NCBI RefSeq assembly: GCF_013266755.1
Contig: NZ_JABRWJ010000008.1
Location: 1 to 64,000 of the forward strand
Length of the DNA: 64,000 nt
Source of the DNA: Pseudaquabacterium terrae
GTDB lineage: Bacteria; Pseudomonadota; Gammaproteobacteria; Burkholderiales; Burkholderiaceae_C
Reading direction: 5' to 3'
Numbering within the stretch: the stretch's first letter is position 1; each line of letters opens with the position of its first letter. A model generated the notes under the pieces. That model ran no database searches, was not told the DNA's origin, and was given only the letters and a program-made list of their open reading frames with translations. Shown piece after piece: positions 7,279 through 14,940 of the stretch. The translations under genes were made by a program, and so were the position numbers.

Positions 7279-8337
7279 GTGGTGTCGCCTGATCGCGAGT
7301 TGACGCGCCCGCTGCTGGGCGTGCTCTTTCTCGGGGCGCTGATCGTCGCCTCGTTCTGGATCCTGCGGCCGTTCCTGGCCCCCGCGATCTGGGCGGCGAT
7401 GATCGTCGTCGCGACCTGGCCGGCGATGCTCTGGCTGCAGGCCAGTCTGTGGCGCCGCCGCAGCCTGGCGGTCGCGGCAATGACGGTGATCCTGATGCTG
7501 GTGTTCGTCGTGCCGCTGGTGCTGGCCGTCGGCACGATCGTGTCGAACGCCGACGAGATCGGGGAGCGGCTGAAGTCGTTTTCCGCCTTTCGCATGCCGC
7601 CGGCGCCCGAGTGGCTGGCCGACCTGCCGTTCATCGGCCCGATGCTCGTGCAGGCCTGGCAGCAGGCTGCCGCCGCCGGCGTCGAAGGCCTGGCGGCGAG
7701 GCTGCTGCCCTACGCCGGCAGCCTGACGAAGTGGTTCGTCGCCGAGGCCGGCCAGTTCGGCTTCCTGTTCGTGCAGTTCCTGCTCACGCTGATCCTCTCG
7801 GCGCTGATGTACGCGCGCGGCGAAGTGGCGGCGTCGGCGGTGCAGCGCTTCGCCCTGCGCCTGGCCGGCGAGCGCGGCGAGCATGCGGTGCAGCTGGCCG
7901 GCCAGGCGATTCGCAGCGTGGCGCTCGGCGTGGTGCTGACGGCGGTGGTGCAGTCCACCCTGGGTGCGATCGGGCTGGCCATCACCGGCGTGCCCTTCGC
8001 CGCCCTGCTGGCCGCGGTGATGCTGCTGCTGTGCATCGCGCAGATCGGGCCCTCGCCGGTGCTGGTGCCGGCGGTGATCTGGCTCTACTGGAGCGGCGAG
8101 ACGGCCTGGGGCACGCTGCTGCTGGTGATATCGGTCGTAGTGGTGACGATGGACAACGTGCTGCGCCCGATCCTGATCCGGCGCGGCGCCGACCTGCCGC
8201 TGCTGCTGATCTTCGCCGGCGTGATCGGCGGGCTGCTCGGCTTCGGCCTGGTCGGCATCTTCGTCGGGCCGGTCGTGCTGGCCATCGCCTACACGCTGCT
8301 CAAGGCGTGGATCGAGGAGCGGGCACCGGAAGCGTGA
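7279..8337 (+). CDS. AI-2E family transporter (PerM/YdiK-like permease)
   Basis: A 352-aa polytopic inner-membrane protein with about seven or eight hydrophobic segments, starting at GTG 7279. Pairs of N-terminal helices (LGVLFLGALIVASFWIL; AAMIVVATWPAML) are followed by a soluble stretch and C-terminal helices ending GIFVGPVVLAIAYTLLKAWI. This matches the UPF0118/AI-2E exporter family. Family members are credited with export of autoinducer-2, cations or other small molecules, so the substrate is uncertain. The 3' end overlaps the convergent GGDEF-kinase gene by 38 bp. Confidence 0.88.
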   Translation: MVSPDRELTRPLLGVLFLGALIVASFWILRPFLAPAIWAAMIVVATWPAMLWLQASLWRRRSLAVAAMTVILMLVFVVPLVLAVGTIVSNADEIGERLKSFSAFRMPPAPEWLADLPFIGPMLVQAWQQAAAAGVEGLAARLLPYAGSLTKWFVAEAGQFGFLFVQFLLTLILSALMYARGEVAASAVQRFALRLAGERGEHAVQLAGQAIRSVALGVVLTAVVQSTLGAIGLAITGVPFAALLAAVMLLLCIAQIGPSPVLVPAVIWLYWSGETAWGTLLLVISVVVVTMDNVLRPILIRRGADLPLLLIFAGVIGGLLGFGLVGIFVGPVVLAIAYTLLKAWIEERAPEA

Positions 8338-9934
8338 CGACGAAGCGGCTGCCGAAGCCGCTGCCGGCGCTGCTGGCGATGACGCCGCCGCCGTGCGCCT
8401 CGACCAGCTCGCGCACCACCGTGAGCCCGATGCCGAGCCCGGCGCCATTGAAGCCGACGGCGTGCCGGTCCTGCACGAAGGGCTCGAAGATCCGGGGCAG
8501 CGCCTCGGCGCTGATGCCGATGCCGTTGTCCGACACCGTGATGGCGATTTCTTCCAGCGCCGCCTGCACCGACAGGCCGATCTCGCCACCGACCGGCGTG
8601 TACTTCGACGCGTTGTCGAGCAGGTTGCACAGCACCTGCGTCAGGCGCACCGGGTCGCCATCGACCCGCAGCGCGCCGGCGGGCACGAAAACGTCGAAGT
8701 GCTGCAGCCGCGCATCCATCGCCGGCCGGCAGGCCTGCACGGCCGCGTCGATCAGCACGGCCAGGTCGACCGCCTGGCGCTCGAGGCGCAACTTGCCGGT
8801 GTGCGAGCGCGACACGTCCAGCAGATCGGCCACCAGCCGCGTCATGTGGACCACCTGCCGTTCGATGACACCCTGCACGAAGTGCAGCAGCGGCTCGTCG
8901 GCACGGCCCCGCCCCAGCAGCGCCGCCGCGGTGAGGATCGGCGCCAGCGGCGTGCGCAGCTCGTGCGCCACCACCGCCAGGATTTCCGCCTGCCGCGCGT
9001 GCGCCTGCTCGGCTGCGGCCTGCAGCTGCTGCGCGCTAAGCGCCGCCAGCACCAGGTTCTGATTGGCCTCCTGCAGCTGAACGCGCTGCTGCGCATGCTC
9101 GGCACGGGCCTGCTGATACGGCGCCAGCGGCTGGTGCAGCGAGCGCAGCGCCGCCGGCGCGAGGTCCGGCGCGCCGGCCACGTCCTCGTGCCCGAAGACG
9201 AAGCTGCGCAGCCCGAGCCGCTTGGCGCGGTACATCGCCGCGTCGGCCCGCTCGATCAGCGTGTCGGCATCATCGCCGTCGTCCGGGTAGAGGCTGATGC
9301 CGATGCTGGCGGTCAGCCGGATCACCTGGTCGCCGACGCGGCTCGGTGCGCCGAGCGCCGCGCACAGCTTGTCGGCGGTGGCGATCGCATCACAGGCCTG
9401 GGTCACTTCGGCAAGCAGGATCACGAACTCGTCGCCGCCGTGGCGACTGACGGTATCGACGGCGCGCACCGTCGATGCCAGGCGCGTGGCGGCCAGCCGC
9501 AGCACCTGATCGCCCACTGCATGGCCGAGCGTGTCGTTGATCTGCTTGAAGTTGTTCAGGTCCAGGAACAGCAGCGCCGACTGCGTGCCGCGCCGCTTCG
9601 CGCCGGCGATGGCCTGCGCCAGCCGATCGAGCAGCAGCAGGCGATTCGGCAGCCCCGTCAGCGCATCGAGCTCCGACGATCGCGAGGCCTCCTTCAAGGC
9701 CAGCGCGGCCGCCTCGGCGGCGGTGTCGGCATCCGTCTGCACGCGCAGCGCCGACACCACCAGCCGCTCGTTGGCCTCCAGCAGCTGGGCCGCGGCGCGG
9801 CTGCCGAGCAGGCTTTCCGCCGCGACCACGTCGGCCCGCAAGCGCGCCAGCTCGGCGTGCGCCTCTCCGATTGCCCGGCGCAGCTCGGCCAGCTCGCGCG
9901 TGGCGCTGTCGCCGGGATCGAAGGACGCATTCAC
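8300..9934 (-). CDS. Cytosolic hybrid: GGDEF diguanylate cyclase domain fused to a histidine kinase
   Basis: A 544-aa protein without transmembrane segments. Residues about 1-85 are helical and probably coiled coil. A GGDEF domain follows (ALTGLPNR near 91; active-site GGDEF at 166-170 with an intact RxxD inhibitory site at 157-160). A helical linker rich in Q/A (about 270-320) leads to a HisKA dimerisation helix with phospho-acceptor H324 (VVAHELRTP). The HATPase domain has N box NLLDNASKY and G boxes DNGIG and GAGLGIGL. The order GGDEF then kinase is unusual. It is the last gene of an operon, 9 nt after the KaiC-like gene, and has no receiver domain of its own. Both activities look intact. 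Confidence 0.9.
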   Translation of the reverse strand: MNASFDPGDSATRELAELRRAIGEAHAELARLRADVVAAESLLGSRAAAQLLEANERLVVSALRVQTDADTAAEAAALALKEASRSSELDALTGLPNRLLLLDRLAQAIAGAKRRGTQSALLFLDLNNFKQINDTLGHAVGDQVLRLAATRLASTVRAVDTVSRHGGDEFVILLAEVTQACDAIATADKLCAALGAPSRVGDQVIRLTASIGISLYPDDGDDADTLIERADAAMYRAKRLGLRSFVFGHEDVAGAPDLAPAALRSLHQPLAPYQQARAEHAQQRVQLQEANQNLVLAALSAQQLQAAAEQAHARQAEILAVVAHELRTPLAPILTAAALLGRGRADEPLLHFVQGVIERQVVHMTRLVADLLDVSRSHTGKLRLERQAVDLAVLIDAAVQACRPAMDARLQHFDVFVPAGALRVDGDPVRLTQVLCNLLDNASKYTPVGGEIGLSVQAALEEIAITVSDNGIGISAEALPRIFEPFVQDRHAVGFNGAGLGIGLTVVRELVEAHGGGVIASSAGSGFGSRFVVTLPVPAPRSTP

Positions 9935-9943
9935 GGCATCGCC

Positions 9944-11434
9944 TCAGCCGTCGTCGGCGCCGCCGGGCGTGCGCAGCGGCGCGCCGGCCGGCTTGCGGGT
10001 CGGCCGCCCGCCGAGCAGGCCCTCCTGGTCGGTCAGCCGCTCGCCGATCCGAATGCCGTCGGCGTCGATGCTGAACAGGCGCAGCTCGTCCGAATGCGCG
10101 CTGGCGCGCACCTTGACGACGGCCATCACGCGCAGCAGCCGGCTGTCGACCTCGATGTAGCGCTGCACGATGATCGCGTCGGTCAGGAAGGCCGTGCCGT
10201 AGGGGCTGAAGCGCAGGTCGGTGTAGCGGTCTTCCAGCTCGGAGGTCATCAGCACCGTGACGCCGGCGGCGGCCAGCGCGGTGACCAGGCGCGACAGCGA
10301 TTCGCGGAAGTCCTCGCGAAACGTCGGCGCCAGCGCCAGCTCGAAGCCCGACAGCGAATCGATGACCACGCGGCTGGCCTGCAGGCGCCGGATCTCGGTG
10401 AGCAGCAGCTGCACGATCTCGTCGATCGACAGATCGGGCGCGCGGCTGTCGACCAGCCCGACGCGTCCGCTGTCGATCAGCTCGGCCAGGATCCTGTTGC
10501 GCGATCGGCGCGGGTGCGGCTCGAAGACGGCGACCACGCCGGTCTCGCCGCAACGCGCGCCCTCGGCGAGGAAGGACGCGGCCAGGATGCTCTTGCCCGA
10601 CCCCGACGGTCCGGCCACCAGCACCGAATAACCTTGCGGCACGCCCCCGCCGAGCATCTGATCGAGCGGCGCCACGCCGGTCAGCAGCCGGGCATCGGCG
10701 GGTGCGGCAGCGACCGCGGCGACGTCGGCCTCCTGGCCGGCGGGCGCGAACACCTCGACCCCGGCGCTGCCGATGCGAAACGTGTGCAGCCCCGGCAGCG
10801 TCGGCTGGCCGCGCATCTTCATGATCTCCATCTTGCGGACCATCGAGTTGCGCTGCACGCTCTGGCGCAGCCAGATCAGGCCGTCGGCCACCGTGAACAC
10901 CGGGTTGGCGTCGCTGTCGGTGAAGTACTCGCCGATCAGGAAGGTGGTGGCCTGCCAGCTGGTCATCAGCATGCCCAGCTGCTGCACGAACTGCTGCAGG
11001 TCGTTGTGCGGGTTGCCGCCAGCCGTGCTGGCGAGCACCACGGAGCGGAAGGAGTCGACGAAGACCAGGCCGGGCCCGTGCGCCTCGACCTCGGTGACGA
11101 TGCGGCTCAACACCTTGTCGAGATCACCCTCCTGGGTCTCGTCGGCCAGGTTGATGAAGCGCACCGAGCGGTTGATGGCCTCGCTGTCGAAGAAGTGAAA
11201 CTGCTGCTGGTAGCGCAGCATCTTCAGCGGCGGTTCGCCGAGCACGGTGAAGTACAGCGCCGGCCGCTCCGGCGTCGCCAGCGCAAACATCATCTGGTGG
11301 GCCAGCGTGGTCTTGCCGCTGCCCGGCGTTCCGGCGATCAGGTTGAACGAGAACTCGGGCAGACCGCCGCCCAGCACCGCGTCCAGTCCCGGCACGCCGG
11401 TGGCGAGGCGGTTGATGGTTACTTTGGATGTCAT
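9944..11434 (-). CDS. KaiC-like double-domain ATPase (RecA/RadA-type)
   Basis: A 496-aa protein with two tandem KaiC domains. Domain 1 begins RLATGVPGLDAVLGGGLPE with Walker A GTPGSGKTT near residue 35. Domain 2 begins LTGVAPLDQMLGGGVPQG with Walker A GPSGSGKS near 275. By eye, the KaiC Ser-Thr autophosphorylation pair before the conserved T-D-x-I segment is not present (GTAFLTDAIIV), and one of the second-domain catalytic glutamates is replaced (FEPHPRR). It is therefore a KaiC homologue and probably not a clock oscillator. The ATG at 11434 overlaps the preceding stop by ATGA, and the GGDEF-kinase follows 9 nt later, so the three products probably work together. The C-terminal tail is proline/glycine rich. 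Confidence 0.88.
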   Translation of the reverse strand: MTSKVTINRLATGVPGLDAVLGGGLPEFSFNLIAGTPGSGKTTLAHQMMFALATPERPALYFTVLGEPPLKMLRYQQQFHFFDSEAINRSVRFINLADETQEGDLDKVLSRIVTEVEAHGPGLVFVDSFRSVVLASTAGGNPHNDLQQFVQQLGMLMTSWQATTFLIGEYFTDSDANPVFTVADGLIWLRQSVQRNSMVRKMEIMKMRGQPTLPGLHTFRIGSAGVEVFAPAGQEADVAAVAAAPADARLLTGVAPLDQMLGGGVPQGYSVLVAGPSGSGKSILAASFLAEGARCGETGVVAVFEPHPRRSRNRILAELIDSGRVGLVDSRAPDLSIDEIVQLLLTEIRRLQASRVVIDSLSGFELALAPTFREDFRESLSRLVTALAAAGVTVLMTSELEDRYTDLRFSPYGTAFLTDAIIVQRYIEVDSRLLRVMAVVKVRASAHSDELRLFSIDADGIRIGERLTDQEGLLGGRPTRKPAGAPLRTPGGADDG

Positions 11435-11859
11435 CGGATGCTGTCCTGTGCGGGCGGGCCGCTCGAAGAGTCTGCCCACAGCGGGCGCAGCAGGCGCTCG
11501 GTGAGCGACAGCCCGATCAGGCTGCCGAGCAACTTGTGAAACGTCAGCAACAAGGTGTTGCCGCCTTGCACGGCCTCGTCGCCGCTCTGCTGCGAGACGA
11601 CCGACCGCAGCGCGATGAGATCGATCGCGGCCGTACTGCCCTCGTGCATGCCGGCCAGCCACGGGTGGGCGGGCGCGCTGAGGTACAGGCTGCGCTTGTA
11701 GAGCGCAGCGACGCCGCGGCCGCCGATGATGGGCGTCAGGGCCGCGTCGATCTGCTGCCATGTCGCCACCAGCGCGTCGGCCACCTGCGCAGCAGTCGCA
11801 CCGCTGCCCACCCTGCCGGCCAGGGGCGCTGCGGTGTCACTGATCTGGGGGCGTTCCAT
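11431..11859 (-). CDS. Small protein of unknown function at the head of the KaiC-like operon
   Basis: A 142-aa soluble, mostly helical protein that I do not recognise. Visible segments are ADALVATWQQIDAALTPIIGG, an ALYKRSLYLSAP stretch and a C-terminal LLTFHKLLGSLIGLSLTERLL helix. Its stop overlaps the start of the KaiC-like gene by 4 nt, so it is translated together with that ATPase and the GGDEF-kinase. It has no KaiB-like thioredoxin fold signature. By position it could be an adaptor or sensor for the ATPase. A 16-bp palindrome lies 43 bp upstream. Confidence 0.75.
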   Translation of the reverse strand: MERPQISDTAAPLAGRVGSGATAAQVADALVATWQQIDAALTPIIGGRGVAALYKRSLYLSAPAHPWLAGMHEGSTAAIDLIALRSVVSQQSGDEAVQGGNTLLLTFHKLLGSLIGLSLTERLLRPLWADSSSGPPAQDSIR

Positions 11860-11901
11860 GCGGAGGGGCCTCGCGTTGCGCGTTCGCTGGGGCCGCCCGA
11901 T

Positions 11902-11917
11902 CGTACGCTTGCGTACG
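11902..11917. promoter_or_regulatory. 16-bp palindrome (7-2-7) before the KaiC-like operon
   Basis: CGTACGC-TT-GCGTACG is perfect and sits 43 bp before the first gene of the KaiC-like operon. It shares its core with the palindrome at 5775-5790 next to Crp/Fnr gene 1, so the same regulator may bind both. Confidence 0.55.
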
Positions 11918-11964
11918 CACCGCGCGGGGTGCCGGATCGACGGAGGTGAAGGGATGGAAGTGCG

Positions 11965-12180
11965 TCAGCGCACCGGCAACACGAAGGGCGCCGACAGCTC
12001 CGTCCCGACGACTGCCTGGGCCATGACGTAGTTGGTGCGGCAGCGATCGGTGAGCTCGTCGATGTCGACGTGCCCTAGAGCGTCGCATGGAAAGGCGTAT
12101 CCGCGTCCGCGGTCGAACAGGCCGGTGAAGCGCAACTCGTAGCGGGCTGCGTTGGCGGCGAGTGCCGGGGATTCGGTCAT
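11965..12180 (-). CDS. Small conserved protein, unknown function
   Basis: A 71-aa product starting MTESPALAANAARYELRF. The pattern YELRFTGLFDRGRGYAFPCD, then VDIDELTDR, then NYVMAQAVVGTE looks like a conserved compact domain; I have the impression of relatives in other Burkholderiales, but cannot name a family. A longer in-frame extension upstream (to 12954) is antisense to the cardiolipin-synthase-like gene and is rejected. Its stop is 105 bp before the KaiC-like operon, with a palindrome in between, so it is probably a separate unit. Confidence 0.65.
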   Translation of the reverse strand: MTESPALAANAARYELRFTGLFDRGRGYAFPCDALGHVDIDELTDRCRTNYVMAQAVVGTELSAPFVLPVR

Positions 12181-12269
12181 GGTCTGATGTCCAGTGGCTG
12201 CAGTATGCGGCCAGGCGGCGGGCACGTCTGTTCGGTGTCGAACCGAGGGTGGCGGCGCTGGCTGCGCGC

Positions 12270-13664
12270 TCACAGCCAGTGCTCCCACAGCCGCGCAAAC
12301 AACTCCTTCACGCGCCATTCGAGCGGGCGGCGCTCCCACTGCGCCAGCGTGACGGCATCGGACGCAGCCAGGTCGCGCTCGAACATCGCCTGCAACTGGC
12401 TGCCGAATCCGGTGCCCACGACCACCGCGTCCAGCTCGTGGTTGTGAAGGAAGCTGCGCCAGTCGAGGTTGGTCGATCCGACCGTGGCCCATACGCCGTC
12501 GACCAGCGCGGTCTTGGAGTGCAGGATCACGCCGCGCCGCTCGTGGATCTTCACGCCCGCGCGCAGCAGGCGGGCGTAGTAGCCGCGCCCGGCATGGAAG
12601 ACGAGCCAGGAGTCGGTCTGGCCGGGCAGGATCAGCACCACCTGGACGCCGCGCGCAGCGGCCGCCTCGAGCGCGGTGAGCAGCTGCGGGTCGGGCACGA
12701 AGTACGCGTTGGTCAGGTGCACGCTGGTCTGCGCGCTGCCGATGGCCGACAGCAGCGTGACGTAGATCAGGCTGTAGGCGTCGTCGGGCGAGCTGCCGAT
12801 GGCGCGTACCACCTCGGTGCCGGTGGACTGCACGGGCGGAAAGTGGTTGGCCCCGGTCAGCGGCGCGTCGCTCTGCGAGGCCCAGGTCGCGAGGAACAGC
12901 TTCTGCAGCTCGGCCACCACCGGGCCGCGCAGCCGCAGGTCGGTGTCGCGCCACGCCAGGCGGGCGTCGGGCGCGGTGCGCGCGCTCGGGCGCCGCGAGC
13001 CGCCGGAATGCACGCTGCTGATGTTGATGCCGCCCAGGAAAGCAGTGTGGCCGTCGACGATCAGCAGCTTGCGGTGATCGCGCTGGTTCAGCTCCCAGGC
13101 GTTGTCCGTGGCCAACGGGTTGATCGGGTTGAACTCGAGCATGCGGATGCCGGCCGCCGCCATCTGCTCGAAGAAGGCCGTCGGCGTGCCGATCGTGCCG
13201 ACGCTGTCGCGGATGATGCGGACCTGCACGCCCTGGCGCTGCTTGTCGGTCAGCACCTGCGCAAAGCGCTGGCCCACCTCGTCGTCGTCGAAGATGTAGG
13301 TCTCCATGTGGATGTGATCGCGGGCGGCTGCGATGGACGCGTACATTGCAAGGTATGTACTCGGCCCGTCCTGCAGCAGCAGCACCTGGTTGCCGGTGGT
13401 CAGCGGGCTGCCGACGATGGCCTGCTCGAGCGCCAGGTGGTGCTCGAAGATGCCGGTCGGCTGACCGTGGCTGCCCAGGCGCGCGAGCACCGCCTTGCTC
13501 TGGCTCGCCGACAGCGGACCGTGCGCTGCTGCGAGCTGCACCGGTGGGCCCGCGCGGCGGGCCAGGTCGGGCACGAAGGTCGGCAGGCTGCCGCAGCTGG
13601 CCAGCCAGAGCAGGGCGCCGGCCAGCAGGAGGCCGACCTTGCGCGACCGCGCACCAGCGGACAT
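12270..13664 (-). CDS. Phospholipase D / cardiolipin synthase family lipoprotein
   Basis: A 464-aa protein with a lipoprotein signal peptide: hydrophobic helix then lipobox LASC, with lipidation at Cys24. Two HKD motifs are present, HRKLLIVDGHTAFLGGIN in the first half and HSKTALVDGVWATVGSTNLD in the second, giving a complete PLD active site. Spacing and the C-terminal DLAASDAVTLAQWERRPLEWRVKELFARL resemble ClsB/ClsC-type cardiolipin synthases, which join phosphatidyl groups from phosphatidylglycerol or phosphatidylethanolamine. It follows the Crp/Fnr 2 gene after a single nucleotide and is probably co-transcribed with it, which would tie membrane lipid composition to that regulator. Confidence 0.88.
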   Translation of the reverse strand: MSAGARSRKVGLLLAGALLWLASCGSLPTFVPDLARRAGPPVQLAAAHGPLSASQSKAVLARLGSHGQPTGIFEHHLALEQAIVGSPLTTGNQVLLLQDGPSTYLAMYASIAAARDHIHMETYIFDDDEVGQRFAQVLTDKQRQGVQVRIIRDSVGTIGTPTAFFEQMAAAGIRMLEFNPINPLATDNAWELNQRDHRKLLIVDGHTAFLGGINISSVHSGGSRRPSARTAPDARLAWRDTDLRLRGPVVAELQKLFLATWASQSDAPLTGANHFPPVQSTGTEVVRAIGSSPDDAYSLIYVTLLSAIGSAQTSVHLTNAYFVPDPQLLTALEAAAARGVQVVLILPGQTDSWLVFHAGRGYYARLLRAGVKIHERRGVILHSKTALVDGVWATVGSTNLDWRSFLHNHELDAVVVGTGFGSQLQAMFERDLAASDAVTLAQWERRPLEWRVKELFARLWEHWL

Positions 13665-13665
13665 C

Positions 13666-14358
13666 TCAGCCCACCGTCGCGTCGTAGGTCCGGCGATCGG
13701 TGGCGTAGCAGCTGCAGGCCGCCGCTTCCAGGCCGACGCGATCGAGCACCGTGATGTTGCCGCGGTGGTAATGGATCAGGCCGTTGCGCTGCAGTGTGCC
13801 GGCGGCGCCGGTGATGCCGACGCGGCGCACGCCCAGCATGTGGGCCAGGAACTCGTGCGTCAGGTGAAAGCTGTCGGAGTGCGCTCGATCCTGCGTCATC
13901 AGCAGCCAGCGGGCGAGCCGCGGCTCGACCTGGTGAAAACGCGTGCAGGCGGCCGACGTCGCCAGCTGGCTCATCAGCACGTAGACGTAGCGCGTCAACA
14001 CCTGCTGCATCGCCGGGCTCGCGGCCAGCGCGCTGCAGAACGGCGTGGCCGCGATGCGCAGCGCGCTGCCCGCGCCCTGCACCAGCGCATGCAGCGGCAC
14101 CGCGCTGACCCCGAGCGTGAGCTGCGTGCCGAGCATGCCTTCGCGGCCGACCATGCCGACCTCGATGCTCGGCTCACCGGCACCGCCGGTCACCAGCGAG
14201 ATGAAGCAGTCATCGGGAAAGTAGACATGGGTCGTCGTGTCGCCCGGCTCGCCCAGCACGGTCCCGAGCGCCAGCTGCACCGACTCGCCGGCGGCCATCA
14301 GGGCCTGGCGGTCCCGCGGGTGCAACTGGGCAATGAGGGCGTTCTTGGCAGCGGCCAT
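13666..14358 (-). CDS. Crp/Fnr family transcriptional regulator 2
   Basis: A 230-aa regulator starting MAAAKNALIAQLHPRDRQ. The N-terminal barrel carries VLGEPGDTTTHVYFPDDCFISLVTGG and EVGMVGREGMLGTQLTLG. The C-terminal helix-turn-helix has EFLAHMLGVRRVGITGAAGTL. It belongs to the same subgroup as the regulator at 5828-6571, without the Fnr cysteines. An upstream in-frame extension to 14493 runs through the divergent promoter and is rejected. It heads an operon with the cardiolipin-synthase-like gene and is divergent from small-protein paralogue B, across a gap with a 16-bp palindrome. Confidence 0.9.
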   Translation of the reverse strand: MAAAKNALIAQLHPRDRQALMAAGESVQLALGTVLGEPGDTTTHVYFPDDCFISLVTGGAGEPSIEVGMVGREGMLGTQLTLGVSAVPLHALVQGAGSALRIAATPFCSALAASPAMQQVLTRYVYVLMSQLATSAACTRFHQVEPRLARWLLMTQDRAHSDSFHLTHEFLAHMLGVRRVGITGAAGTLQRNGLIHYHRGNITVLDRVGLEAAACSCYATDRRTYDATVG

Positions 14359-14414
14359 GCCGGCGAGTGTGGGTGCGGCCTGTCCGCCCGACCGTCTGCC
14401 ACCGCACAGAGTCG

Positions 14415-14430
14415 ACGGTGGCACCACCGT
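14415..14430. promoter_or_regulatory. 16-bp palindrome (7-2-7) between Crp/Fnr 2 and paralogue B
   Basis: ACGGTGG-CA-CCACCGT is a perfect palindrome in the divergent gap 14359-14494. The geometry equals that of the palindromes at 5775 and 11902, but the arm sequence differs, so it may be the site of a different regulator, perhaps Crp/Fnr 2 itself. Confidence 0.45.
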
Positions 14431-14434
14431 GGGC

Positions 14435-14447
14435 CTGCGTACAGACG
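14435..14447 (+). promoter_or_regulatory. Conserved upstream motif YTGCGYACAGACG, copy 2
   Basis: CTGCGTACAGACG lies 60 bp before the start at 14495. It matches the element 59 bp before the paralogous gene at 5022 in 11 of 13 positions. Confidence 0.5.
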
Positions 14448-14494
14448 CGGCGGGCCTGCCGGTCCACGGTGCAGGCACATCCCGAGGAGCCACG

Positions 14495-14923
14495 ATGACC
14501 CCATTGCCCCGCTCGACGACCGAAGCGCGTCAGGACGCCGCTGCCGAAGATGCGTTCACCTCCGAAGGCGGCAGCCCGCCGCCGGAGGAGCTGGAACGCG
14601 AGCGCCAGATGGCCGAGTTCCGCATCGACCACGACGGCATTCGCTACCGCTACCACGGCTACCAGTACGACCGGTTCGCCGACGCCGTCGCGTATGCGCG
14701 CCTGATGCGATCGCGGCCCGCGCAGCTCGACGGGGGCGGTCCGCACCTGACGGCGCGGACCTTCCTGCCGCCGACCGACGCGCAGCGATCGTTGCTGGCA
14801 GCGCTGGACATTCGCTACGACGCCGGCACCTACCGGTTCGAGGAATTCCGCTACGACCGGATGGCCGATGCCGTGAGTTATGCGAAGCTGGCGCCGCGAC
14901 GCCAAGGCGGCGAGGGCAGCTGA
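14495..14923 (+). CDS. Conserved small protein of unknown function, paralogue B
   Basis: A 142-aa soluble protein with a GAGGAG ribosome site 6 nt before the ATG. An acidic/proline N-terminus leads to two related units: MAEFRIDHDGIRYRYHGYQY then FADAVAYARL, and later RFEEFRYDRMADAVSYAKL. It is clearly homologous over its length to the product of 5022-5435, including the PTDAQR-x-L-(M/L)-A-x-L-x-I linker between the units. It is divergent from Crp/Fnr 2 and converges on fliH, leaving 17 bp. Function unknown. Confidence 0.82.
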   Translation: MTPLPRSTTEARQDAAAEDAFTSEGGSPPPEELERERQMAEFRIDHDGIRYRYHGYQYDRFADAVAYARLMRSRPAQLDGGGPHLTARTFLPPTDAQRSLLAALDIRYDAGTYRFEEFRYDRMADAVSYAKLAPRRQGGEGS

Positions 14924-14940
14924 GCGCCGCCGCGGCTCGG

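Noticed and set aside
9944-11434. A true circadian clock KaiC
   Set aside because: No kaiA or kaiB is nearby and the Ser-Thr phosphorylation pair of the second domain is not visible, so it is called KaiC-like only.
8393-11539. A 1048-codon open frame on the plus strand
   Set aside because: It is antisense to the GGDEF-kinase and KaiC-like genes, which have clear domains; long shadow frames are common at this GC content and its product is R/Q/H-rich without domains.
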